NCBI RefSeq assembly: GCF_001424385.1
Contig: NZ_LMPO01000001.1
Span: 122,014 to 186,013, forward strand
Direction: 5' to 3'
Length of the DNA stretch: 64,000 bases
Source: Curtobacterium sp. Leaf183
Lineage (GTDB): Bacteria; Actinomycetota; Actinomycetes; Actinomycetales; Microbacteriaceae
Numbering within the stretch: position 1 is the first letter of the stretch; the number at the start of each line of letters is the position of its first letter. A program made the translations under genes and the position numbers. Shown here piece after piece: positions 44,708-53,933 of the stretch. The notes under the pieces are model-generated. The model saw only the letters and a program-made list of their open reading frames with translations. It was not told the origin of the DNA and made no database searches.

Positions 44708-46195
44708 CTACGCGCGGTCCGGCACGGTGGCCCATGATGCAGCCGAGTCCACCGAGCGGGCCGAGCCGTCGACATCCGCCTGCGGAGCGACGGCGGGCAG
44801 GTGCACGGTGAACACGGTGTCCCCCGGCTCGCTCGTGACCTCGACTGAACCGCCGTGGGCCTGCACGACCGCGTCGACGATGGCCAGCCCGAGGCCGGTC
44901 GAGCCCGCGCTGCGCGACCGTGAGCTGTCGGCCCGCGCGAACCGCTCGAACAGCTTCGGCAGGAACCCGGGGTCGATGCCCTGGCCGGTGTCCCGCACGG
45001 TCAGGTCCACGCCGGTGTCACGCGGCGCGATGCCCACGGTGATGCGGGTGCCCTCGGGGGTGTGGGTCCTGGCGTTGGTGACGAGGTTGACGATGACCTG
45101 GTGCAGGCGAGCCGCGTCCCCGGGGACGACCACGGGCTGGTCCGGCACGTCCACGTCGATGGGGTGCTCCGGTGACGCCGCGTGCGCGTCGTTGACGGCG
45201 TCGAACACCAGCCCGGTCAGGTCGACGTCGTCGAACTGGATCTCGCGACCCTCGTCGAGGCGCGCGAGGAGCAGCAGGTCCTCGACCATGCTCGTCATGC
45301 GCAGGGACTCGGACTCGATGCGGCCCATGGCGTAGACGACGTCCGGCGGCAGGTCCCCGCCCATGCGCCGGGTGAGTTCGGCGTACCCGCGCACCGAGGC
45401 CAGGGGCGTCCGGAGCTCGTGCGAGGCGTCCGCGACGAACTGCCGGACCTTCTGCTCGGAGCGTTCACGGGCCTGCATCGCGCCGCCGATGTGCTCGAGC
45501 ATCCGGTTGAACGCGGTGCCGACACGGCCGACCTCGGTGCGCGGGTCGGTGTCGGGGACGCGCACGCCGTCGAGGGCGTCACTGCGTTCCAGGGGCATCC
45601 GAGCCACGGTCGAGGCCGTCTCCGCGACGCGTTCGAGGGGTCGGAGTGACCGGCGGACGACGACCGCTGCGCCGAGCGACGCCGCGAGCAGGGCGAGTGC
45701 GGTGACCGCGAGCACCACCCCGAACAGCTTCCAGACGCTCTCGTAGACGGGCGCCATCGGCAGACCGACGACGAGCACGGCGGGGCCGACCGTGGCCGCG
45801 GTGACCCGGTACCGACCCAGGTCGCCGCCGAGGTCGATCGTGTGTGGCTGCTTGTCGACCGTCACCGACCCGAGCGGCGCGACGACGGTCCCGGACAGGC
45901 GGTCGATGTCACCGTCGTTGTCGAGGACGCTGCCGACCACCGCGTCGCCGTTGAGGAAGTACACGGTGAGGGTCCCGGCGGCCTGCCCCGACGGTCGGCC
46001 GATGTCGAGACCGGGGCCGTTCCCGCCCTGCTGCTCCACCGAACGCTGCGCGCGACCCGTGGCGAACTGCAGCTGCTCGTCGATCGCGGAACGCTGGATC
46101 GAGAAGAGCGCGATGATGCTGCCCGCACCGATCACCGCGCTGACGGCGACGACGAGGGCGACGATGCTCAGGACGAGCCGACGGCGCAGGGTCAC
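44708..46195 (-). CDS. Sensor histidine kinase (OmpR-family partner)
   Basis: About 495 residues. Two membrane helices (about 8-33 and 155-180) flank a roughly 120-residue extracytoplasmic sensor. HAMP follows, then the phosphoacceptor H259 in ADASHELRTPL, the N-box NLVTNARTHT, and G boxes DTGQGI and GSTGLGLAI. I start at GTG 46195, which follows the regulator stop by seven bases and gives the usual TLRRRLVLSI beginning; GTG 46234 inside the regulator gene is the alternative. The signal sensed is unknown. Confidence 0.93.
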   Translation of the reverse strand: MTLRRRLVLSIVALVVAVSAVIGAGSIIALFSIQRSAIDEQLQFATGRAQRSVEQQGGNGPGLDIGRPSGQAAGTLTVYFLNGDAVVGSVLDNDGDIDRLSGTVVAPLGSVTVDKQPHTIDLGGDLGRYRVTAATVGPAVLVVGLPMAPVYESVWKLFGVVLAVTALALLAASLGAAVVVRRSLRPLERVAETASTVARMPLERSDALDGVRVPDTDPRTEVGRVGTAFNRMLEHIGGAMQARERSEQKVRQFVADASHELRTPLASVRGYAELTRRMGGDLPPDVVYAMGRIESESLRMTSMVEDLLLLARLDEGREIQFDDVDLTGLVFDAVNDAHAASPEHPIDVDVPDQPVVVPGDAARLHQVIVNLVTNARTHTPEGTRITVGIAPRDTGVDLTVRDTGQGIDPGFLPKLFERFARADSSRSRSAGSTGLGLAIVDAVVQAHGGSVEVTSEPGDTVFTVHLPAVAPQADVDGSARSVDSAASWATVPDRA

Positions 46196-46202
46196 GGCAG
46201 GC

Positions 46203-46949
46203 TCAGGAGATCGGCTTGATGACGTACCCGACACCGCGGACGGTGTGGATCATCGGCTGCTCGCCGGCGTCGATCTTCTTGCGCAGGTAGGAGATGTAGA
46301 TCTCGACGACGCTGGACTTGCCGCCGAAGTCGTAGGACCACACGCGGTCGAGGATCTGCGCCTTGCTCAGCACGCGGCGCGGGTTGCGCATCAGGAAGCG
46401 CAGCAGCTCGAACTCGGTGGCGGTCAGCTCGATGGGTCGGCCGGCGCGGGACACCTCGTACGACTCTTCGTCGAGCACCAGGTCACCCACGACGATGCGC
46501 GAGTCGCCGGCCTCGGAGACCGAGATCTGCGAGCGACGGATCAGTCCGCGCAGCCGTGCCACCACCTCTTCCAGCGAGAACGGCTTCGTGACGTAGTCGT
46601 CGCCGCCGGCCGTCAGCCCCGTGACGCGGTCCTCGACCGAGTCCTTCGCGGTGAGGAACAGCACCGGGGTGTCGTCGTTGTTCTGCCGCAGACGACCCAG
46701 CACCTGCAGGCCGTCGAGGTCCGGCATCATCACGTCGAGCACCATCGCGTCCGGCTTGAACTCGCGGGCCTTCGTCAGGGCGTCCTGCCCGCCGTTGGCG
46801 CTCGTGACGTCCCACCCCTCGTAGCGCAGCGCCATCGAGAGCAGGTCGGTGAGGCTGGCTTCGTCGTCGACGACGAGGATGCGCAACGGCGAACCGTCGG
46901 CACGCGTGAGGCGCGGGGCTGTCTGCTGCTGCTGCTGGGAGATGGTCAC
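46203..46949 (-). CDS. OmpR/PhoB-family response regulator
   Basis: About 248 residues. After a polar, glutamine-rich start (QQQQQ), the receiver domain shows the acidic pair in VVDDEA, the phosphorylation site D in VLDVMMPDLDG and the lysine in LTAKD. The winged-helix DNA-binding domain ends IHTVRGVGYVIKPIS. GTG 46949 is chosen because the longer form from ATG 46994 lacks conserved sequence; neither has a clear ribosome binding site. It is the first gene of the two-component operon. Confidence 0.93.
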   Translation of the reverse strand: MTISQQQQQTAPRLTRADGSPLRILVVDDEASLTDLLSMALRYEGWDVTSANGGQDALTKAREFKPDAMVLDVMMPDLDGLQVLGRLRQNNDDTPVLFLTAKDSVEDRVTGLTAGGDDYVTKPFSLEEVVARLRGLIRRSQISVSEAGDSRIVVGDLVLDEESYEVSRAGRPIELTATEFELLRFLMRNPRRVLSKAQILDRVWSYDFGGKSSVVEIYISYLRKKIDAGEQPMIHTVRGVGYVIKPIS

Positions 46950-47043
46950 GTCGTCGAGTGTCGGAGGGGTTCCTATGAGGCGTCTGTGGAGCACCCCTCC
47001 ACGGTCTGTGGATGAACCGTCACGATCCGGAGGACCGCCTCCG

Positions 47044-47049
47044 TAGGGT
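47044..47049 (+). promoter_or_regulatory. Candidate -10 box of the acyl-CoA dehydrogenase cassette (leaderless type)
   Basis: TAGGGT with seven bases to the ATG at 47057. AGGGTCGG overlapping it could also be a weak ribosome binding site. Confidence 0.4.
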
Positions 47050-47056
47050 CGGTCCC

Positions 47057-48085
47057 ATGATCCGATCCGCCGCCTGGCCCGCCGACGCCACCGCCGTCGA
47101 CGTCGACGCGCTCACGGCAGCGGCCGGGAGGCCCGGCTCAACCCCGTCCGACCGGCTCGCCCTGGCACGCGCGGTCGCGGCGACCACCCCGCCCCTCTCC
47201 GCGGGCACGGCCGGACGGACCTTCGTGACGCTCGCGGCCGTCGCCGCGGTGGACGTCGCCCTCGCCCGCACCGTCGAACCACACCTGGACGCGCTCGGGA
47301 TCCTGGCGCAGGCCGGGGTCGCGGTGCCGGAGGGGTCGACGTGGGGCGTGTTCGCGGCCGAGGGCCCCGGGGTGCAGCTCACCGCGACGCCGTCGTCCGT
47401 CGGGGACGACAGCGTCGTGCTCGACGGCACGAAGCCGTGGTGCTCGCTCGCGTCGTCGTTGTCCCACGCGCTGGTCACCGCCCACGTCGAGGACGAGCGG
47501 CAGCTGTTCGCCGTGGACCTGCGCCAGGACGGTGTCACCCCGCACGACGAGGCCTGGGTCGCACGGGGCATGCCCGACGTGCCGAGCGGCCCGGTGGACT
47601 TCGACGGGGTCACGGCCGCACCGGTCGGCGGTCCCGGCTGGTACCTCACCCGTCCGGGCTTCGCGTGGGGCGGCATCGGCGTCGCGGCCTGCTGGTGGGG
47701 CGGAGCCGTCGGGCTCGCCCGGGTCCTCCGTGACCACGCCGCGCAGCGTCCGGACGCCGAACTGCTGCGCGTCGCCCTCGGCGCCGTCGTGACCGACCTG
47801 GCCGACGCCGAGGACGCCCTGGCCGACGCCGCCGCCCGGATCGACGGCGGGCAGGAGACGGACTGGGCGCTCCTCGCGCAGACCGTGCGCTCGCGGGTCC
47901 GGCGTGCGGTCGACGCCGTCCGCGTCCGGGTCGTCAGCGCGGTCGGGCCGGGTCCGCTGACGTCCGACCCCGCCGTCGCGGCCCGGGTCGCCGACCTCGA
48001 GCTCTACGTCCTGCAGGACCACGGCGACCGGGACCTCGCCCGCATCGGCCGGATGGTCCTCGAACGCGGTGGTGTCGCGTGGTGA
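47057..48085 (+). CDS. Acyl-CoA dehydrogenase-like flavoprotein
   Basis: 342 residues, shorter than the usual 380-400. The middle resembles the acyl-CoA dehydrogenase beta domain (WGVFAAEGPGVQL, DGTKPWCSLA), and the last 130 residues form the helical C-terminal domain; a canonical catalytic glutamate could not be placed. It begins a three-gene coupled cassette: its stop overlaps the deacetylase/methyltransferase start (GTGA), which overlaps the glycosyltransferase. Such a dehydrogenase beside PIG-L, methyltransferase and glycosyltransferase suggests modification of an acylated sugar. The substrate is unknown. Confidence 0.82.
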   Translation: MIRSAAWPADATAVDVDALTAAAGRPGSTPSDRLALARAVAATTPPLSAGTAGRTFVTLAAVAAVDVALARTVEPHLDALGILAQAGVAVPEGSTWGVFAAEGPGVQLTATPSSVGDDSVVLDGTKPWCSLASSLSHALVTAHVEDERQLFAVDLRQDGVTPHDEAWVARGMPDVPSGPVDFDGVTAAPVGGPGWYLTRPGFAWGGIGVAACWWGGAVGLARVLRDHAAQRPDAELLRVALGAVVTDLADAEDALADAAARIDGGQETDWALLAQTVRSRVRRAVDAVRVRVVSAVGPGPLTSDPAVAARVADLELYVLQDHGDRDLARIGRMVLERGGVAW

Positions 48086-49431
48086 GCTTCGACCACCGCG
48101 AGCCGGGGACCGCACCCGAGGCCTGGACCGCCTTCCTCGACACGGTCGACGCCCGCCCCGTCGACCTGACGGGGTCCGCCGCGGTGCTGGTCGTCGCGCC
48201 GCACCCGGACGACGAGACCCTGGGCGCCGGTGGACTCATCGCGACAGCCGCGGACGCCGGGCTCCCGGTGCACGTGGTCCTCGTCTCGCTCGGCGAGGGC
48301 TCGCACCCGGACTCGCCCACGACCACCCCGGACGAACTCGCGCGCCGCCGTGCCGTCGAGTTCCGCGACGCGCTGACGGAACTGCACCCCGACGTCACGG
48401 CCAACTCCCTCGGGGTCCCGGACGTCGGGATCCGCGAGCAGCCCGAGACCCTGCGGGACGCCGTCGCCGCACGGCTCGACGCGACACCGGGTCGCACGCT
48501 GCTCGTGGCACCGTGGCGCGGGGACGGCCACCGCGACCACCGCGTCGCCGGCGAGGTCGCCGAGACGCTCGCCGCCGAGCGGGACGACGTCACGCTGCTG
48601 TCCTACCCGATCTGGGCCTGGCACTGGGACGACGCCGGCGCTCCGGCCGCCCCGTGGGACACCGCCCGGGCGCTCCCGCTGACGCCGGAGGTCCTGGGCC
48701 GCAAGCGCTCGGCGCTCGCAGCACACCGCTCGCAGGTGCTCCCCCTCTCGCCGGCACCGGGAGACGAGCCGGTGGTCGACGAGCGGCACGGAGCGCACCA
48801 CCTGCGCGACACCGAGTGGTTCTTCGGCACGCCGCGGTCCCGCTCGCGCGAGTCCTTCGACGCGCACTACGCCCGGAAGCCCGAGGGGTGGGACTTCGAC
48901 GGGTCCTGGTACGAGCGGCGGAAGCGTGCCGTGACCCTGGCCGCGCTCCCCCGCGAGCGCTACCGGTCCGCACTCGAGATCGGCTGCGCCACCGGTGTGC
49001 TGACCGCGGCGCTCACCGACCGGGCCGACGACGTCCTGGGCACCGACATCGCCGCGGCGCCCCTGGCCCGTGCGCAGGTCCGCGCACCCCGGGCACGCTT
49101 CGTGCAGGCCGCCCTGCCCGACGAGTGGCCTGACGGCGCGTGGGACCTCGTCGTGATGTCCGAGGTCGGCTACTACCTGTCCGCCGAGGACCTCGACCGG
49201 ACGATCGACCACGTGCTCGCGTCCCTCGCCGACGACGGCGTCCTGGTCGCCTGCCACTGGCGACACCCCGACGACGAGGCGGTCTCGAGCGGGGACGTCG
49301 TCGACGCCCGACTGGCCGAGCGGTGGCCCCGCGCGGCCCTGGTCCGGCACGTCGAGGACGACTTCGTGCTGAGCGTGCTGCCCGGCGCCGGCGTGCGGTC
49401 CGTCGCCCGCACCGAGGGGCTCGCGCCGTGA
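48082..49431 (+). CDS. Fused PIG-L family deacetylase and NodS-like SAM-dependent methyltransferase
   Basis: 449 residues. The N-terminal domain (about 30-235) is PIG-L/LmbE: the zinc motif PHPDDE at about 40-45, and GDGHRDHR supplies further ligands. These enzymes remove N-acetyl groups from GlcNAc-type sugars. The C-terminal domain (about 255-449) is a class I methyltransferase: RYRSALEIGCATGVLT binds S-adenosylmethionine and FDAHYARKPEGWDF is the NodS-type start. Together the domains could deacetylate and N-methylate the same amino sugar. The start is taken at the GTG overlapping the upstream TGA; GTG 48079 is possible. Confidence 0.88.
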   Translation: MSFDHREPGTAPEAWTAFLDTVDARPVDLTGSAAVLVVAPHPDDETLGAGGLIATAADAGLPVHVVLVSLGEGSHPDSPTTTPDELARRRAVEFRDALTELHPDVTANSLGVPDVGIREQPETLRDAVAARLDATPGRTLLVAPWRGDGHRDHRVAGEVAETLAAERDDVTLLSYPIWAWHWDDAGAPAAPWDTARALPLTPEVLGRKRSALAAHRSQVLPLSPAPGDEPVVDERHGAHHLRDTEWFFGTPRSRSRESFDAHYARKPEGWDFDGSWYERRKRAVTLAALPRERYRSALEIGCATGVLTAALTDRADDVLGTDIAAAPLARAQVRAPRARFVQAALPDEWPDGAWDLVVMSEVGYYLSAEDLDRTIDHVLASLADDGVLVACHWRHPDDEAVSSGDVVDARLAERWPRAALVRHVEDDFVLSVLPGAGVRSVARTEGLAP

Positions 49432-50132
49432 CGCCGCCGCACGCTGCCACACGGATCGACGTCGTGGTGCCGGCCCACCAGGAGGCCGACCGCATCGGCG
49501 CGTGCCTCGCCGCGTTGGACACCGCCGCCATCCGGCTGGCGATCGAGCGGCCCGACGTGCCCGTCGGCATCACCGTGGTCCTCGACGGCTGCACCGACGG
49601 CACCGCGTCGGTCGTCGCGCGGCACCACGTGCGGGTCCTCGAGACCGCGCACGTCGGGGTCGGACGGGCCCGGTCGCTCGGCGTCGCACAGGCGCTGGCG
49701 TCCGGCAGCGCCGACCTGACCGGTCGGTGGCTGGCACACACCGACGCCGACTCCCGCGTACACGCCGACTGGCTCGTGCAGCAGGCCGACGCCCTCGCCG
49801 ACGGGTCGCACGTGCTGGTCGGCGCCGTCGTGCCCGACTCCGCCGACCTCGACCCCGAGGTGTTCGCCCGCTGGACCGTCGCGCACCCGCCCGGGGCGGC
49901 ACTCGGGCACGTGCACGGCGCGAACCTCGGCGTCCGCGCCGACGCCTACGTGGCGCTCGGCGGCTTCGACCCCGTCCCCGAGCACGAGGACGTGCGCCTC
50001 GTCGAACGTGCCCATGCGCTCGGGCTGCGGGTCGCGGCGACGACCGACCTGCCCGTCGTGACCAGCGGACGCTTCACCGGGCGCACCCCGGGCGGGTACG
50101 CCGAGCACCTGCGCCGGACCTACGCCCCTTAG
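49428..50132 (+). CDS. Family 2 glycosyltransferase
   Basis: 234 residues, soluble, GT-A fold. Motifs are VDVVVPAHQEADRI-like (IDVVVPAHQEAD), VVLDGCTDGT, the DxD element HTDADSRV, and the acceptor site PEHEDVRLVERA. It has no membrane helices. The GTG overlaps the preceding stop (GTGA). It ends the cassette; its product is presumably the same sugar that the deacetylase/methyltransferase modifies. Confidence 0.87.
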   Translation: MTPPHAATRIDVVVPAHQEADRIGACLAALDTAAIRLAIERPDVPVGITVVLDGCTDGTASVVARHHVRVLETAHVGVGRARSLGVAQALASGSADLTGRWLAHTDADSRVHADWLVQQADALADGSHVLVGAVVPDSADLDPEVFARWTVAHPPGAALGHVHGANLGVRADAYVALGGFDPVPEHEDVRLVERAHALGLRVAATTDLPVVTSGRFTGRTPGGYAEHLRRTYAP

Positions 50133-50255
50133 CCGTCTCTTGGGGACGGCATGGCCCGGTCATCGGGTGCGTCCCTAGCTTCTCCCCAGGTCGGCCCCGC
50201 CGCGCTCCCGATGCGCGACCGGTGACCAGTGCGCCGGCCCCCACCGAGGAGAAGC

Positions 50256-51797
50256 ATGTTCCTGACCTACCTCAGGCGCGAACTCACGAACCGAAGGAAG
50301 CAGACCGCCGTCATCGCGATCGGCATGGCGCTCACCATCTCCCTCGTGGTGATCGTGTCCTCGATCGCGGGCGGCGTGCAGGCCGCGCAGTCGAGCGTCC
50401 TGCAGTCCGTGTACGGCGTCGGCACCGACATCACCGTGACGAAGACCGAGACCCCCTCGTCCACGAACGGCGGACGGCCGTCGTTCGACTTCGGCGACCA
50501 GGGCTCGTCGAGCAGCGGCAGCACCGATCTGTCCCAGTCCCGCCTGGCCGTGGCCCGCGGGACGAGCACGCTGACCACCGCGAACGTGGCGACCGTGGCC
50601 GCGACGGACGGCGTCGCGGCGGCGACCGGGGTCCTGACGCTCGAGGACAGCACGTTCTCCGGCTCGGTCCAGCAGGGCGGCAGCGACTCCAGCGGCACGA
50701 GCACCGAGAGCGGCACGTCCAACGGCACGAGCACCGAGCAGGGCCCGCCCAGCGGTGACTCCGGCACCGGCGGCGGCTTCGGCGGCGGCTCCTTCAGCGT
50801 CGACTCGTTCACCGTCACCGGCATCCCCGTCACCGGCGACACCGTCGGCCCGCTCACGAGCACCGAGGTCACCAAGGGCCGCGCCTTCACCAAGGCCGAC
50901 GCCGGCAAGGACGTCGTCGTCCTCGACGCCGCGTACGCGAAGAGCGAGTCGAAGGCCGTCGGCGACACCGTGTCGATCGGCGGGAAGGACTTCTCGGTCA
51001 TCGGCATCGTGTCGTCCACCGGGTCGGCGAGCACCACCGGCTCGAACACCTACGTCCCGCTCGACACCGCCCAGGCGCTCGCGGACCTGGACGGCAAGGT
51101 CACGTCCGTGTACGTCTCCGCCTCGTCGTCGTCCGACGTCGCGACGATCAAGACCGCGCTGCAGAAGCAGCTGTCGAGTGCCACGGTCTCCACCGAGTCC
51201 GACCTGGCCTCGAGCGTCTCCGGCTCGCTGTCGACCGCGTCGACCCTGGTCTCGAACCTGGGCACCTGGCTGTCGGTCGTCGTCCTCGCGGCGGCGTTCC
51301 TCATCGCGATCCTGTTCACGATCTCGGGTGTCACCCGACGCACCCGCGAGTTCGGCACCCTCAAGGCGATCGGCTGGTCGAACGGCCGGATCACCCGGCA
51401 GGTCGCCGGCGAGTCCCTCGTACAGGGGCTGATCGGCGGCGTGATCGGGACCGCCGTCGGCCTGCTCGGCATCCTCGTCGTGAACGTCATCGCCCCGACG
51501 ATCTCGGCCAGCGCCTCGGCGTCGGCGGGCACCGGCCCCGGCGCCGGCCGGATGCCCGGCGGTGCTGCCACGGCCGCAGCGGGCAGCGGCACCGCGGGGA
51601 GTGTCCCGGCCGGCGGGTTCGGCGGCGGCGGGAGCACCGCGTCGACCACGGACGTCGTCCTGCACGCACCGGTGACCGTCGAGGTGATCCTGCTGGCGAT
51701 CGGGCTGGCGGTCCTCGGTGGACTCATCGCCGGTGCCCTCGGCGGCTGGCGCGCGAGCAGGCTGCGTCCGGCCGAGGCCCTGCGGAGCGTGGCGTGA
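50256..51797 (+). CDS. MacB-like ABC transporter permease (FtsX type)
   Basis: 513 residues. One N-terminal helix (about 20-42), a large extracytoplasmic domain with a Ser/Gly/Thr-rich low-complexity part (75-95, 140-185), then three C-terminal helices (about 345-365, 390-415, 475-500) around [20 protein letters not shown], the FtsX signature. A Gly/Ala-rich loop lies between the last two helices. These proteins do not import; they transmit force to envelope partners or expel peptides. The ATG follows CGAGGAG. The ATPase gene is next. Confidence 0.92.
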   Translation: MFLTYLRRELTNRRKQTAVIAIGMALTISLVVIVSSIAGGVQAAQSSVLQSVYGVGTDITVTKTETPSSTNGGRPSFDFGDQGSSSSGSTDLSQSRLAVARGTSTLTTANVATVAATDGVAAATGVLTLEDSTFSGSVQQGGSDSSGTSTESGTSNGTSTEQGPPSGDSGTGGGFGGGSFSVDSFTVTGIPVTGDTVGPLTSTEVTKGRAFTKADAGKDVVVLDAAYAKSESKAVGDTVSIGGKDFSVIGIVSSTGSASTTGSNTYVPLDTAQALADLDGKVTSVYVSASSSSDVATIKTALQKQLSSATVSTESDLASSVSGSLSTASTLVSNLGTWLSVVVLAAAFLIAILFTISGVTRRTREFGTLKAIGWSNGRITRQVAGESLVQGLIGGVIGTAVGLLGILVVNVIAPTISASASASAGTGPGAGRMPGGAATAAAGSGTAGSVPAGGFGGGGSTASTTDVVLHAPVTVEVILLAIGLAVLGGLIAGALGGWRASRLRPAEALRSVA

Positions 51798-51886
51798 TGC
51801 CCCGCCCGACCGCATCCGGCGCCACCGTGCCGGGCACTCCCGACACCACCGCGACACACGAGCACGAGCCGACCCGAGGAGCCACC

Positions 51887-52621
51887 GTGACCAGCACCGA
51901 GACCGCAGCCTCCGCAGCGGAGGCGAGCCGGGCCTCCCGGCCGATGTACCGCCTGACGAACGTGCGCAAGACCTACCGGCAGAAGCAGCGGACCGTCACC
52001 GCGCTGACGGACGTCGACCTGACGATCCCACAGGGGCAGATGGTCGCGGTGCAGGGGCCGACCGGCGGTGGCAAGTCGACGCTGCTGCAGATGCTCGGCG
52101 CGCTGGACCGACCGACCTCGGGATCAGTCGAGCTCGGCGAACACGACGTCGCGACGCTCGGCGACCGGGCGCTGACGACCGTGCGCGCCACCGAGATCGG
52201 GTTCGTGTTCCAGAGCTTCAACCTCATCCCGACGCTGACCGCGCTCGAGAACGTCGAGACCGCGTTCGCCGGTGCGCTCGCGAACCGGAGTCGCGCGGAG
52301 ATCCGGCAGCGGGCGGCCGACGCGCTCCGGGAGGTCGGCCTCGGCGAGCGCCTCGACCACCTGCCGGCGGAGCTGTCCGGAGGCCAGCAGCAGCGGGTCG
52401 CGATCGCCCGCGCCCTGGTCAAGAACCCGAGCGTGCTGCTGGCCGACGAGCCGACGGGCGCGCTCGACGAGGGCACCCGCGACGAGATCATGGGGCTCAT
52501 CGAGGGACAGTGGCAGGACCGCGGGCTGACGGTGGTCGTCGTGACGCACGACTCGTGGGTGGCGCGTCGCGCCGAGCGGCGCCTGTACCTCGAGAGCGGC
52601 CAGGTGCGCGAGGCACGGTAG
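51887..52621 (+). CDS. ABC transporter ATPase of the LolD/MacB type
   Basis: About 244 residues. Walker A is GPTGGGKST (a less common form with GG for SG), Q-loop FQSFNLIP, signature LSGGQQQR, Walker [14 protein letters not shown]-loop VVTHD. I start at GTG 51887 because GAGGAG lies seven bases upstream; ATG 51797, overlapping the permease stop, would add a non-conserved 30 residues. It works with the permease directly upstream. Confidence 0.93.
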   Translation: MTSTETAASAAEASRASRPMYRLTNVRKTYRQKQRTVTALTDVDLTIPQGQMVAVQGPTGGGKSTLLQMLGALDRPTSGSVELGEHDVATLGDRALTTVRATEIGFVFQSFNLIPTLTALENVETAFAGALANRSRAEIRQRAADALREVGLGERLDHLPAELSGGQQQRVAIARALVKNPSVLLADEPTGALDEGTRDEIMGLIEGQWQDRGLTVVVVTHDSWVARRAERRLYLESGQVREAR

Positions 52622-52635
52622 CGCGGTCCGGGGCG

Positions 52636-52679
52636 GCCGGGAGGCCCGGTGCGCGTCCGACGAGAGCCGCGCCTCCGGC
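52636..52679. terminator. Terminator hairpin of the GGACGGGAGGC family (diverged)
   Basis: GCCGGGAGGCCCGG pairs with CCGCGCCTCCGGC with a mismatch and a one-base bulge. It lies between convergent genes. The outer GGAC of other family members has changed to GGCC on both arms, so pairing is kept. Confidence 0.6.
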
Positions 52680-52762
52680 TGCTGGTCGTCCCCACTGCAC
52701 CCCCGCGCGGACAGCGCGCCCCGTCCCCTCGGGGCGCGATGACCGTGCCGGGGTGCGACCCG

Positions 52763-53710
52763 TCAGGGGCGCGGCCCCGTCGGGTAGTCGCAGTAGGCGA
52801 ACCAGCGCGAGTCCGGAGCCCACGGCGGGACGTTGACCGTTCCCTGGCCGCCCTCGAGCGTCACGAGCGTCTCGGGGAGGACCGCGATCCGGGCACCCCG
52901 CACCAGGACGCCGGGGAGCAGCCGGAGCTCGACGCGCTGGTCGGCCGGGTGACCCTGCACGCCGGGCTCGTACGACAGGTACAGCAGGTGCGCACCGTCC
53001 GGCGACACGTGCGGGAACCAGTTCACCCGGTCGTCGGCCGTGATCCGCACGGGCTCGGTCGCCCCGGGTCGGCGGGACACGAGCTGCGCGGTCCCGGGGC
53101 TGAACACCTCGGAGTTGTACACCAGCACGTCGCCGGCGAACGAGCACCCGTCCGACGGGAACGCGTCGCGGGTGACGAACGTCGTCTCGCCCGTCGCCGG
53201 GTCCACCAGCGCGACGTCCGTCGTCCAGACCCCGTCCTCGCTGAGCTCGCCCACGATCGCCGCGAGCGAGGACCCGTCCGCCGCGACGCCGTGCAGGTAG
53301 TACTTCCGCCGCACGGGCAGCACGGCCGCGGCGTCGGTGAGCTGTTCTGCGGTCCCCCCGGCGGGCAGGGGCACGCGGTACAGCTCGCCGTTCCGGGCAC
53401 TGACCACGACGGAGCCGTCGGACGGGTCGAGCACGTGGTCGTTGTTGATCTCGTCGACGCCCGGCATGGGGACCGGCACGAGCGCGGACTCGTCGAGGAC
53501 CGTGTCGTCGCCCGGGGTCGGCAGCCGCAGCAGCCACAGGTCCCCGTCGCCGTTGAGCACGAGGGTGTCGGCGTCGAGGACGTTCGGCGCTTCCACCAGC
53601 ACGGTGCTCGACTCGAACACGAGTCGGCTCGTGCGCGCCTCGATGTCGTACACGTGCACGCGGCTGGTCTGTCCGGGCAGCAGCTGCCGCCCGCGGGTGG
53701 TGTCGCTCAT
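52763..53710 (-). CDS. TolB-like beta-propeller protein
   Basis: 315 residues, cytosolic (no signal peptide). Repeated blade patterns such as [19 protein letters not shown] and [17 protein letters not shown] mark WD40-like/TolB propellers; [12 protein letters not shown] is typical of the actinobacterial group that is often annotated as biopolymer transporter Tol. The conserved HxxPxxSPDG block and final WAPDSRW suggest a lyase or binding propeller. The ATG has AGGA upstream. It is a single gene; the role is unknown. Confidence 0.8.
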   Translation of the reverse strand: MSDTTRGRQLLPGQTSRVHVYDIEARTSRLVFESSTVLVEAPNVLDADTLVLNGDGDLWLLRLPTPGDDTVLDESALVPVPMPGVDEINNDHVLDPSDGSVVVSARNGELYRVPLPAGGTAEQLTDAAAVLPVRRKYYLHGVAADGSSLAAIVGELSEDGVWTTDVALVDPATGETTFVTRDAFPSDGCSFAGDVLVYNSEVFSPGTAQLVSRRPGATEPVRITADDRVNWFPHVSPDGAHLLYLSYEPGVQGHPADQRVELRLLPGVLVRGARIAVLPETLVTLEGGQGTVNVPPWAPDSRWFAYCDYPTGPRP

Positions 53711-53765
53711 GGTTCCATCCTGTCGTGTGGTGTCCCGTTGCGGCACCCGGTGCCGCGAGGTCCGC

Positions 53766-53806
53766 TCCGGCGCCCGGTTCGGCGTGGTCCGGCGCCCGGT
53801 TCGGCG
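53766..53806. repeat. 19-bp direct repeat, 22-bp period
   Basis: TCCGGCGCCCGGTTCGGCG occurs at 53766-53784 and 53788-53806; a partial third copy (CCCCGGTTCG) follows. It lies just upstream of the propeller gene, possibly at its promoter. Confidence 0.85.
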
Positions 53807-53823
53807 CCCCGGTTCGATGTGGC

Positions 53824-53889
53824 GTCGCACAACCGAAGACGGTCCGCACCACGGGAACCCGTGGTGCGGACCGTCATTGGTTGTGCGAC
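53824..53889 (-). terminator. Very long perfect hairpin ending the sugar ABC operon
   Basis: Two stacked perfect stems: 11 bases GTCGCACAACC/GGTTGTGCGAC and 18 bases GACGGTCCGCACCACGGG/CCGTGGTGCGGACCGTC (17 paired), separated by a GAA/ATT internal loop. It lies 45 bases after the permease stop and is far longer than other terminators here. Confidence 0.7.
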
Positions 53890-53933
53890 GCCGATCGGTA
53901 CCGCCGCCCGCGCAGCGCCGACCGCGCAGCGCC

